Of a stretch of DNA of 42,762 nucleotides, positions 35,134 through 42,762 are shown piece after piece. Position 1 is the stretch's first letter. Each line of letters starts with the position of its first letter. The notes beneath the pieces were generated by a model. It was not told where the DNA came from. It saw only the letters and a list, made by a program, of their open reading frames with translations, and ran no database searches. The translations under genes and the position numbers were made by a program. The stretch comes from Acidobacteriota bacterium (GTDB taxonomy: Bacteria > Acidobacteriota > Holophagae > Holophagales > Holophagaceae), in assembly GCA_021802985.1 (NCBI GenBank), contig JAJZQW010000015.1, positions 1-42,762 on the forward strand, read 5' to 3'.

Positions 35134-35972
35134 TCGATCTCCACTGCCATACCCTCCACTCCGACGGCACGGACACGTCGGTACGCCTGGCCCTCCTCGC
35201 GGATGAAGCCGGATTATCCGCGCTCTGTCTCACCGACCACGACACCCTGGGCGGGATCCCCGACTTCCTGGCGATGCAACCCCACGCCAAGGCGCGCCTC
35301 CTGGTGGGCACCGAACTGAGTTGCCGCTTCCTTGGGCAGTCCCTCCATGTCCTGGGGCTCCTGGTGGATCCCGGGGATGCCCGGTTCCAATCGCGCCTGA
35401 CGGAACTCCGCGGACGGCGGGACGACCGCAATCGCCGCATGGCCGTGCGGCTCACGGAGCTGGGCTTCCCCATGACGCTCGAGGACGTGCAGGCCGAGGC
35501 AGAGACGCCCCTGCTCTCCCGCGTCCACTTCGCCCGGGCCCTTGCCGCCAAGGGCCATGTCCGGCACCCCCAGGAGGCCTTCGAGCGCCTCATCGGCGAT
35601 GACGGTCCCGGCTTCGTCCCCCGGGAGGAATTGAGCCCCTCCGAGGCCGCCCGGTGGATTCGCGAAGCCGGTGGCGTGCCCGTGGTGGCCCATCCCGGTC
35701 GCTTTGCCGGCGGATCCTTCCGCTGGGATGAGGCCATGCGCGATCTGCAGCGGGAGGGCATCGAAGGCCTGGAGGGCTACTACGGCGAGTACCGGGCCGC
35801 GGAGCAGCGCTACTTCGTGGAGCTGGGCAAGCGGCTCGACATGGTCGTCACCGGGGGCAGCGACTACCACGGGGCGAACAAACCGGGCATCCGGCTCGGC
35901 GTGGGCCGTGGAGGACTGAAAGTGCCCGACGGACTCCTGGAGGCCCTGGAGGAACAGCAGAGGCGGGGCTGA
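35130..35972 (+). CDS. PHP-domain phosphoesterase (TrpH/YciV-like)
   Basis: DLHCHTLHSDGTDTS, LCLTDHDTLGG, GTELSC and GSDYHG motifs. Confidence 0.9.
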   Translation: MIDLHCHTLHSDGTDTSVRLALLADEAGLSALCLTDHDTLGGIPDFLAMQPHAKARLLVGTELSCRFLGQSLHVLGLLVDPGDARFQSRLTELRGRRDDRNRRMAVRLTELGFPMTLEDVQAEAETPLLSRVHFARALAAKGHVRHPQEAFERLIGDDGPGFVPREELSPSEAARWIREAGGVPVVAHPGRFAGGSFRWDEAMRDLQREGIEGLEGYYGEYRAAEQRYFVELGKRLDMVVTGGSDYHGANKPGIRLGVGRGGLKVPDGLLEALEEQQRRG

Positions 35973-36028
35973 GGACCGGCCTGTCGGCTGGCACGGATAC
36001 GCTGTAGTCTGGAGGGATAGAGGCCCCC

Positions 36029-36427
36029 ATGTCCAACCGCATCCTCCTGGTGGAAGACGACCCCATCAACGTCCGCTTCATCCAGGTCGTCCTTGCCAAG
36101 AAGGGGGGCTTCGAGGTGCTGGTTTCCGAGGATGTGGAGGAGATTCTCCGCATTGCTCACGAGACCGATCTGGCCGCGATCATGATGGACGTGAGCCTCT
36201 CGCGCTCCAGCTACCAGGGCCAGAAGGTCGATGGCATCTTCATCACCCAGCTGCTCAAGCAGGATCCCCTGACGAAGCACATCCCCGTGCTGCTGGCCAC
36301 GGCCCACGCCATGTTCGGGGACCGGGAGAAGTATCTCGAACTGACCGGCGCGGAGGGGTATATCGCCAAGCCCATCCACGATCCCGCCGCCCTGGTGGAC
36401 GCCATCCGCGCGATCATCCGGCCCTGA
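36029..36427 (+). CDS. CheY-like response regulator receiver
   Basis: ILLVEDDPINVRFIQ, MMDVSLS, LLATAHA and GYIAKPI. Confidence 0.92.
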   Translation: MSNRILLVEDDPINVRFIQVVLAKKGGFEVLVSEDVEEILRIAHETDLAAIMMDVSLSRSSYQGQKVDGIFITQLLKQDPLTKHIPVLLATAHAMFGDREKYLELTGAEGYIAKPIHDPAALVDAIRAIIRP

Positions 36428-36429
36428 CC

Positions 36430-37260
36430 ATGGCCACCAAACCCTTACCACCCGCCGCCTACCGGCTCCTCCTGGAATACGACGGCAGTCGTTTCCACGG
36501 CTGGCAGAAGCAGGGGATCCAGCAGACCCAGGATGGCATCAGGACCGTGGCCGGCAGCCTGGAGCACATCCTCCACCAGGCGGGTCTCCGGCTCGTGACC
36601 CTCGGCGGCTCCGGCCGCACGGATTCCGGCGTTCACGCCCTCGGCCAGGTGGCCCACCTGCACCTGGAGGCCAAGGGGGCGCCCCGACCCGGCGAGCTGC
36701 GGCGCATCCTCGACGCGGCCCTGCCCCAGGACATCGCCCTCCGGGATATCCGGACCTGCCTGCCCCGGTTCCACGCCCGCCACGATGCGGTGGACCGGAC
36801 CTACCTCTACCAGATCAGCCGCCGGCGCAGCGCCTTCGGCAAGCCCTGGATCTGGTGGGTGAAACGGGGGCTCGACCTGGACCGGCTCACGCGGGCCTGG
36901 ATGGCCTTCGAGGGGGATCAGGACCTGGCCTCGTTCGCGGATCTCGATACCGAGGAGGACGGCCGGAGCCGCATCCTGCGCTGCGAAGTGGCGGAAGCCG
37001 GGGCCCTGGTGCTCTTGAGGGTCCGCGCCACCCACTTCTTCCGCCGCCAGGTCCGCCGGATGGTCGGCGCGTCCGTGGCCTGCGCCCTGGGCGAAGAGGA
37101 ACCCCGCCGCATCCTGGAGGATCTCCGGAACCCCACCGAGGCCGCCAATCACGATTGGGGCGCCAAGGCCGCGCCGGCCTCGGGCCTGTTCCTCGAACGG
37201 GTCCGTTACCCCGGGGATCCGGAGCTGGGACCGCCCAAGCCAACCCTCGAGATTCCCTGA
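36430..37260 (+). CDS. truA: tRNA pseudouridine(38-40) synthase
   Basis: YDGSRFHGWQKQ, GSGRTDSGVHALGQVAH, FFRRQVRRMVG. Confidence 0.95.
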   Translation: MATKPLPPAAYRLLLEYDGSRFHGWQKQGIQQTQDGIRTVAGSLEHILHQAGLRLVTLGGSGRTDSGVHALGQVAHLHLEAKGAPRPGELRRILDAALPQDIALRDIRTCLPRFHARHDAVDRTYLYQISRRRSAFGKPWIWWVKRGLDLDRLTRAWMAFEGDQDLASFADLDTEEDGRSRILRCEVAEAGALVLLRVRATHFFRRQVRRMVGASVACALGEEEPRRILEDLRNPTEAANHDWGAKAAPASGLFLERVRYPGDPELGPPKPTLEIP

Positions 37261-37281
37261 TCCTGATTCCCTGGAGAAGCG

Positions 37282-37848
37282 ATGCTCACCCGCGCTGAAG
37301 CCTGGCAACTGCTCTGCGCTTGGACCCCCTCGGAAAAGCTGCGGGTCCACGCCCGGGCCGTGGAGCTGGTCATGCGGGACCTGGCCGCGCACCTGGGCCA
37401 GGACGAGGAGGTCTTCGGATTGGCGGGCCTCCTCCACGATGCGGACTACGATGCCTGGCCGGAGGAACATCCGAAACGCATCGTGGCCTGGCTGCAGGAT
37501 CGCGGTGAAACGGCCGTCGCCCATGCCATCAGCGCCCACTACACCCGGTGGGGCGTCTCCTACGATGCGCTCCTGGACAAGGCCCTGCTGGCCTCGGACG
37601 AGATCACCGGGTTCATCATGGCCTGCGCCCTCGTGCGCCCCGGCCGCACCGAGGGACTGGAACCCCGGAGCGTGAAGAAGAAGCTCAAGGACAAGGCCTT
37701 TGCCGCCGGCGTGGACCGCTTCGAAGTGGCCGAGGGCCTGCGGATGCTCATCGAGGCGGCTGGCGGCACCGAGGAAGCGCACCTCGCCCGCATCATCGCC
37801 GTCCTCCATCGCCACGGGGCGGAACTGGGGCTTCTGCCGCCCGCCTGA
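37282..37848 (+). CDS. HD-domain protein (predicted phosphohydrolase)
   Basis: HARAVELVMRDLA...GLAGLLHDADYDAWPEEHPKR HD motif. Confidence 0.85.
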   Translation: MLTRAEAWQLLCAWTPSEKLRVHARAVELVMRDLAAHLGQDEEVFGLAGLLHDADYDAWPEEHPKRIVAWLQDRGETAVAHAISAHYTRWGVSYDALLDKALLASDEITGFIMACALVRPGRTEGLEPRSVKKKLKDKAFAAGVDRFEVAEGLRMLIEAAGGTEEAHLARIIAVLHRHGAELGLLPPA

Positions 37849-37863
37849 TCCGGCAGGCCACGC

Positions 37864-39120
37864 TCAGTGAGTGGCTGCGGTCGTCCCGCCTGCGTTGAGG
37901 TCCTCGAAGGCCGAGCCAAGGATCCCCGCAATGCGCCGCCGGCGCAGGATGAGGGTCCGCAGAACCTCCTGCTCCGACAGGATGGCCGCCCTGCGCGCCT
38001 GGGGATCGGGGACCGCCTTCGGCCCCTCCAGTGGATCCTCGAGCCGATCCAACGCCACCCGGGCCTGGGCCTCGGCGGCGGCCACGCGGATCACCCGGAT
38101 CTGCCGGGGCACGCCCTGCTTCGCGCCCCAGTTGTTCTCGGTCCACAGGGGCTCGAAGCCCGCGTGGGCGAGTACCACGGCCTCGGAGCCATCGGGCGTC
38201 CGGCGCCGCTCGAAGGTCACCTCGAGCGCGGCCCCGTCCCGGTTGTCCCCCCCAGCCACCGGGAAGAGATCGGCCCGGTACATGCGGTCCTGATTGCTGA
38301 TGAAGTTGCCCAGGGAGTAGGCCACCAGGGCCCGCCGCCCATTGACGGTCATCAGTTCGATGGGCTGCAGCACGTGGGGATGGTGGCCCAGCAGCAGATC
38401 GCAGCCCGCCGCCACCAGCTTCCGGGCGATGTCCCGCTGGCGCTTCGTGGGCATGTGCTGATACTCATTTCCCCAGTGGATGCTCACCACCACGATGTCG
38501 GCGCGGGACCGGGCCTCGCGTACCGCGGTCAGGGCCGGCTCCAGATCCAGGGGCCGCACCCAGGGCTCGGTGGCCTTGCGGTCGAGGTTCAGGTTGAAGA
38601 TGTCCGTGAAGCCCAGGAAGGCCACCTTCAGGCCGTTCCGCTCCAGGATCTGCAGGGCCTCCGCATGGGGGCGATCCTCCCCGCTGCCGATGGCCGTCAG
38701 CTTCTCCTGGCGCAGCCGGGCCAGGGTTTCCGCCACGCCCTTCCGTCCCTGGTCGAAGGCATGGTTGTTGGCCGTGGAGAGAACGGTGAAGCCGCTGGCC
38801 CGCAGCGCCGCAGGCAGGTCGGCTGGCGCATTGAACTGAAAGGGGCGCCCCGGTCGGCCGGACGTGGGGGCCACCGGCGTCTCAAGGTTGCCGAAGGCCA
38901 GATCCGCGCCCTGGAAGAGCGGCACCAGGTCGGCCCACAGGGCCGGGAAGCCACCTGCCGTCTGGGCCTCGGCCGCCTTCACATCCTGGTGCATGAGGAT
39001 GTCCCCCACCGCCACCAGGCGGACCGTGGCGAGGGGTGGCTGGGGATCCCCGCCACTCCGCGCCAGACAGGCACCGAAACCGAAGGCCAGCAGCAGGCAG
39101 AGCCTGACGGCGCGGCCCAT
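37864..39120 (-). CDS. CapA-family (PGA_cap) metallophosphatase-like lipoprotein
   Basis: AVGDILMHQDV, FGNLETPV, STANNHAFDQG, SIHWGNEYQHMP and GHHPHVLQPIE. Confidence 0.9.
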   Translation of the reverse strand: MGRAVRLCLLLAFGFGACLARSGGDPQPPLATVRLVAVGDILMHQDVKAAEAQTAGGFPALWADLVPLFQGADLAFGNLETPVAPTSGRPGRPFQFNAPADLPAALRASGFTVLSTANNHAFDQGRKGVAETLARLRQEKLTAIGSGEDRPHAEALQILERNGLKVAFLGFTDIFNLNLDRKATEPWVRPLDLEPALTAVREARSRADIVVVSIHWGNEYQHMPTKRQRDIARKLVAAGCDLLLGHHPHVLQPIELMTVNGRRALVAYSLGNFISNQDRMYRADLFPVAGGDNRDGAALEVTFERRRTPDGSEAVVLAHAGFEPLWTENNWGAKQGVPRQIRVIRVAAAEAQARVALDRLEDPLEGPKAVPDPQARRAAILSEQEVLRTLILRRRRIAGILGSAFEDLNAGGTTAATH

Positions 39121-39998
39121 CAGGCCCACTCCTCCGGACCGTAGTAGACCTCCACCGGGAGGCCCGGGAAGTGGGCCCGCACCCCCGCGGCGATCCCATC
39201 CAGTTGCAGGCGGCTGAGGGGCTTGGCATCGGGTTCCGGCGTGGGGCGGGCCACGGTGTAGAGCTGGAGGGCCTGGATCCGGCCGCCGTGCTTGACGATG
39301 TGCTCCAGCCGGCCACAGTAGGCCGCCAGTTCCTCCGCGTCCGGCCCCTGCCCCTTCCAGCTCAGGAAGAGGGTCTGGATCACCGTGGGCCAGCGCCGCG
39401 CAGTGGCCAGCAGGTTGTCGAGGATGCGCTGGAAGGGGACCTGGCTGCGGCAGATCGTCTGGTAGTAGGCCTCGGTTCCGGCGTCCAGCTTGGCCCAGAT
39501 CTCGCCCTGATGGGCCATCAGGATCTCCAGCCCCTGGACCACCTCCGGCGCCTGCAGGCGGCTGGAATCCGTGATGAGGACCAGTTTCACCAGGTCCAGC
39601 CCCCGGGCCCGCTTCAGGGCCGCCACCCGCGCCACCACCTCGATGAACCCCTTGGCGGTGGTGGGTTCCCCATCCCCGCTGAAGGCGATGTCGTTCAGGC
39701 GGCGCTGTTCGGGCCGCGCCGAATCAAACGGCGGAATGCCGTAGATCTCCCCGCTCGTGGCGAGATCCAGCAGCAGACCGAGCTCCTGTTCCATCTGCTC
39801 GAGGTCCAGGTCCCGCCGCCGCGCCGGGCTGAGGCGGTCCACTTCGCAGTACACGCAATCGAAGTTGCAGACCTTGTCTGGATTCAGGTTTACACCCAGG
39901 CTCACGCCTCGACTGCGCCGGGAGATCACGGGGTAGCAATAGTCGAAGTCCCGCCAGACGCGCCGGTGGTCCAAATGGGCCTGGATCAAGTCAGTCAT
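39120..39998 (-). CDS. Radical SAM protein
   Basis: CNFDCVYCEVDR and FSGDGEPTTAKGF; start overlaps a TGATG junction with the CapA-like gene. Confidence 0.87.
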   Translation of the reverse strand: MTDLIQAHLDHRRVWRDFDYCYPVISRRSRGVSLGVNLNPDKVCNFDCVYCEVDRLSPARRRDLDLEQMEQELGLLLDLATSGEIYGIPPFDSARPEQRRLNDIAFSGDGEPTTAKGFIEVVARVAALKRARGLDLVKLVLITDSSRLQAPEVVQGLEILMAHQGEIWAKLDAGTEAYYQTICRSQVPFQRILDNLLATARRWPTVIQTLFLSWKGQGPDAEELAAYCGRLEHIVKHGGRIQALQLYTVARPTPEPDAKPLSRLQLDGIAAGVRAHFPGLPVEVYYGPEEWA

Positions 39999-40017
39999 GA
40001 CCACAGCATACGCCTGA

Positions 40018-40461
40018 TCACCCCTGGTTTTTCCGACCGGGTTCATCCTGGCGCGCCTTCCGGACCCGGTGCATGGCGCTCGCCTCCGCGACCATCTCCG
40101 CCTTCCACAGGATGGGCTCGGCCCCGCCAGCCGCGTCCACCGCCACCATCACGAACCCCCCGCTGGTCACATCCCGGTGGGTGTCCGTCACGGGTGCATA
40201 GACCTGCACCTCGATCTGGATGCTGAGGCTGGTGCGGCCCTGGTGGGTGACCGTGGCATAGAACTCGATGATCTCCCCGGGACGGACGGGGCTATGGAAG
40301 ATCAGCTCGGAGACCTTCACCGTCACGAAACGGCGGTTGCGGGACATCAGCGAGGCCGTGATCCCAGCGACCATGTCCATGCGGGCCATCATGTCGCCGC
40401 CGAACAGCGTTCCGTTCAGTCCGATGTCCTGGTCCAGAACCATTTCCCGTGAAATCAACAT
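40018..40461 (-). CDS. Acyl-CoA thioesterase (hotdog, YciA-like)
   Basis: NGTLFGGDMMARMDMVAGITAS and FHSPVRPGEIIEFYATVTHQGRTS. Confidence 0.85.
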   Translation of the reverse strand: MLISREMVLDQDIGLNGTLFGGDMMARMDMVAGITASLMSRNRRFVTVKVSELIFHSPVRPGEIIEFYATVTHQGRTSLSIQIEVQVYAPVTDTHRDVTSGGFVMVAVDAAGGAEPILWKAEMVAEASAMHRVRKARQDEPGRKNQG

Positions 40462-40472
40462 AATGAAAATTA

Positions 40473-40538
40473 ACCACCAAGACACCAAGACACCAAGAAA
40501 AGAAAAAGCAGTTCTTGGTGCCTTGGTGTCTTGGTGGT
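40473..40538. repeat. Near-perfect 27-bp inverted repeat built from CCAAGACA octamers
   Basis: ACCACCAAGACACCAAGACACCAAGAA (40473-40499), 12-nt loop, TTCTTGGTGCCTTGGTGTCTTGGTGGT (40512-40538); one mismatch. Confidence 0.95.
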
Positions 40539-40555
40539 GAAGCTTTTCGTTCTGG

Positions 40556-41428
40556 CTACTTCAGGCGCTCGGCCAGGGCCTTGCCCATATCGGCCGGGCT
40601 CTGCACCACGGTGATGCCAGCGGCCGTGAGGGCCTTCATCTTCTCGGCGGCGGTACCCTTGCCGCCGGAGATGATGGCGCCCGCGTGACCCATGCGGCGG
40701 CCCGGAGGGGCCGTCTGGCCGGCGATGAAGGCCACCACGGGCTTCTTCATGTTCGCCTTCACCCAGGCAGCGGCGTCTTCCTCGGCGCTGCCACCGATCT
40801 CGCCGATCATGATGACGGCATGGGTGTCGGGATCGTCATTGAACATCTTCAGCGCGTCGATGTGGCTGGTGCCGCTGACGGGATCGCCGCCGATGCCGAT
40901 GCAGGTGCTCTGGCCGATGCCGAGGGCAGTCAACTGGCCCACGGCCTCATAGGTGAGGGTGCCGGAGCGGCTGACCACGCCCACATGCCCCTGCTTGTGG
41001 ATGCGGCCGGGCATGATGCCGATCTTGGCCAGGCCGGGGCTGATGATCCCGGGGCAATTGGGGCCGATGAGCCGGCTCTTGGGATAGTCGGGCAGCACCC
41101 GCTTGACCTTGATCATGTCGAGGACCGGAATGCCCTCGGTGATGCAGACGATCAGCTCGATGCCCGCATCCAGGGCCTCCAGGATGGCGTCTGCCGCGGC
41201 CACGGGGGGAACGAAGATCATGGTCGCATTGGCGCCGGTCTTGGCCACGGCCTGCTGGACGGTATTGAAGACGGGGAAGCCCTCGATCTCGGTCCCCCCC
41301 TTGCCGGGTGTCACGCCGCCCACCACGTTCGTGCCGTAGTCGCGGCAGCCCTTGGCGTGGAAGAGGCCTTCGCGGCCGGTGATGCCCTGAACGATAAGTT
41401 TGGTGTGGTTGCCCACGAGAACTGCCAT
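40556..41428 (-). CDS. sucD: Succinyl-CoA ligase alpha subunit
   Basis: [33 protein letters not shown] and [14 protein letters not shown]. Confidence 0.96.
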   Translation of the reverse strand: MAVLVGNHTKLIVQGITGREGLFHAKGCRDYGTNVVGGVTPGKGGTEIEGFPVFNTVQQAVAKTGANATMIFVPPVAAADAILEALDAGIELIVCITEGIPVLDMIKVKRVLPDYPKSRLIGPNCPGIISPGLAKIGIMPGRIHKQGHVGVVSRSGTLTYEAVGQLTALGIGQSTCIGIGGDPVSGTSHIDALKMFNDDPDTHAVIMIGEIGGSAEEDAAAWVKANMKKPVVAFIAGQTAPPGRRMGHAGAIISGGKGTAAEKMKALTAAGITVVQSPADMGKALAERLK

Positions 41429-41466
41429 GTCATACCTCTCTGAATGCGAATCGGTTTCCGGGGATG

Positions 41467-41548
41467 GGATGAGGGTGCGGGTTCCCCGCGCACTCATCCG
41501 GGGGCCCGGGGGGACATCGCGAGCAAAGCGAGCAGGCGGTCCCCCCGG
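41467..41548 (-). promoter_or_regulatory. Two tandem hairpins in the sucC-sucD intercistronic gap
   Basis: GGATGAG..CTCATCC (41467-41499) and CCGGGGGGAC..GTCCCCCCGG (41506-41548). Confidence 0.7.
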
Positions 41549-41554
41549 ACAGCA

Positions 41555-42712
41555 TCATTTGACGGAGGCGACCACCTTCTCGGCGGCGTCCTTCAAGTCG
41601 GCGGCGACGATCAGGTTCAGGCCACTGTCGGCGAGGATCTTCTTGCCTTCCTCAACGTTGGTGCCCTCAAGGCGGACCACCACGGGCACCTTGATGCCGA
41701 TCTCCTTCGCCGCGTTGACGATGCCGGAGGCCACGATGTCGCAGCGCATGATGCCGCCGAAGATGTTCACCAGCACGGCCTTCACGGACTTGTCCTGCAG
41801 GATGATGCGGAAGGCGTTCTTCACCGCATCTTCGGTGGCGCTGCCGCCCACATCCAGGAAGTTCGCGGGAGAGCTGCCCTCGTACTTGATGATGTCCATG
41901 GTGGCCATGGCCAGGCCCGCGCCATTCACCATGCAGCCGATGCTGCCATCCAGCTTGATGAAGTTGAGGTTGTACTTGCTGGCTTCCACTTCCTCTTCCG
42001 CTTCCTCGTTGAGGTCGCGGTAGGCCAGCACATCCGGGTGGCGCACCAGGCCGTTGTCATCGAAGCCGATCTTGGCGTCCAGCGCCGTCACATCGCCCTG
42101 CTTGGTGACCACCAGCGGATTGATCTCCACCATGGAGCAGTCCTTCTCCACGAAGAGGCGGTAGAGGTTCTGGAGGAACACCACACCCTGCTTGAAGGCA
42201 TCGCCCTCGAGGCCCAGGGCGAAGGACACCTGGCGGGCCTGGAAGCCGCCGAGGCCCAACGCCGGATCCACGGCGACCTTGACGATCTTCTCGGGGGTCT
42301 TCTCGGCCACTTCCTCGATCTCCACGCCACCCTCGGTGGAGGCCAGGATGGTCACCCGGCTGGTGACGCGATCCACCAGGAAGCTCAGGTAGAGTTCCCG
42401 CTGAATGTCCACCGGCTTGGAAAGGAAGATGGTGCGAACCTTGCGGCCCTCGGCGCCGGTCTGCTTGGTCACCAGCTGCATGCCGATCATGGCCTTGAAG
42501 AGCTCGGCGGCCTTGTCGGGATCCGTCGCGAATTTCACGCCACCGCCCTTGCCCCGGCCGCCGGCGTGGATCTGCGCCTTCACGACGCTCGCACCACCGA
42601 ATTCCTTCGTGATCATGCGGGCTTCTTCCGCATCCTGAGCCACCTTCCCGTCCGGCGTGGCGACCTTGTACTGCCGGAGCAGTTCCTTGGCTTGGTACTC
42701 GTGGATGTTCAT
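41555..42712 (-). CDS. sucC: Succinyl-CoA ligase beta subunit
   Basis: [41 protein letters not shown] and [14 protein letters not shown]. Confidence 0.97.
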   Translation of the reverse strand: MNIHEYQAKELLRQYKVATPDGKVAQDAEEARMITKEFGGASVVKAQIHAGGRGKGGGVKFATDPDKAAELFKAMIGMQLVTKQTGAEGRKVRTIFLSKPVDIQRELYLSFLVDRVTSRVTILASTEGGVEIEEVAEKTPEKIVKVAVDPALGLGGFQARQVSFALGLEGDAFKQGVVFLQNLYRLFVEKDCSMVEINPLVVTKQGDVTALDAKIGFDDNGLVRHPDVLAYRDLNEEAEEEVEASKYNLNFIKLDGSIGCMVNGAGLAMATMDIIKYEGSSPANFLDVGGSATEDAVKNAFRIILQDKSVKAVLVNIFGGIMRCDIVASGIVNAAKEIGIKVPVVVRLEGTNVEEGKKILADSGLNLIVAADLKDAAEKVVASVK

Positions 42713-42762
42713 GCTGACTCCCGAAAGGGCCGCCGACCGGCGCCCGCACCACCCATCAGTCT

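Noticed and set aside
37849-37880. Hairpin between the convergent HD and CapA-like genes (GCCAC..GTGGC)
   Set aside because: Only about 5 bp with a long loop and no U-tract; not strong enough to call a terminator.

Overview
High-GC chromosomal window of about 42.8 kb. Gene content suggests an Acidobacteriota/Holophaga-Geothrix-type Gram-negative; this is inferred, not tested. The left edge carries the 3' end of a tyrosine integrase facing a tRNA-Met(CAU), probably the border of an integrated element lying further left. Next is a complete lactate-utilisation locus (lutC-lutB-lutA-dld-lldP, with a divergent GntR/FadR-type regulator and a perfect 15-bp operator-like palindrome). It is followed by a tandem 89-bp multi-hairpin repeat abutting a tRNA-Ile2(CAU). 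The remainder is mostly housekeeping and envelope genes: LON-N-domain protein, kdsD, a fused LptF+LptG-like permease, mnmA, a tRNA-Cys/tRNA-Gly pair, a Fur-family regulator and histidine kinase, an extended Hfq-like protein, pdxA, glmU, an Mla/MCE transporter, a DUF116-like protein, a UbiA-like prenyltransferase, a peptidase S11, a YfiH-family protein, spoVG, tRNA-Gln, a PEGA Ser/Thr kinase, a CslA-like GT2, a stand-alone FlhB-C-like protein, a PHP phosphoesterase, a CheY-like protein, truA, an HD protein, a CapA-like protein, a radical SAM protein, a thioesterase, sucD and sucC. The best candidates for something undescribed are a compact multi-hairpin RNA-like element in the leader of the Hfq-like gene, the LptF-LptG fusion, the MCE protein with a barrel-like C-terminus, and several strong intergenic or intercistronic inverted repeats. 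No CRISPR array, transposase or recognisable defence system was found.
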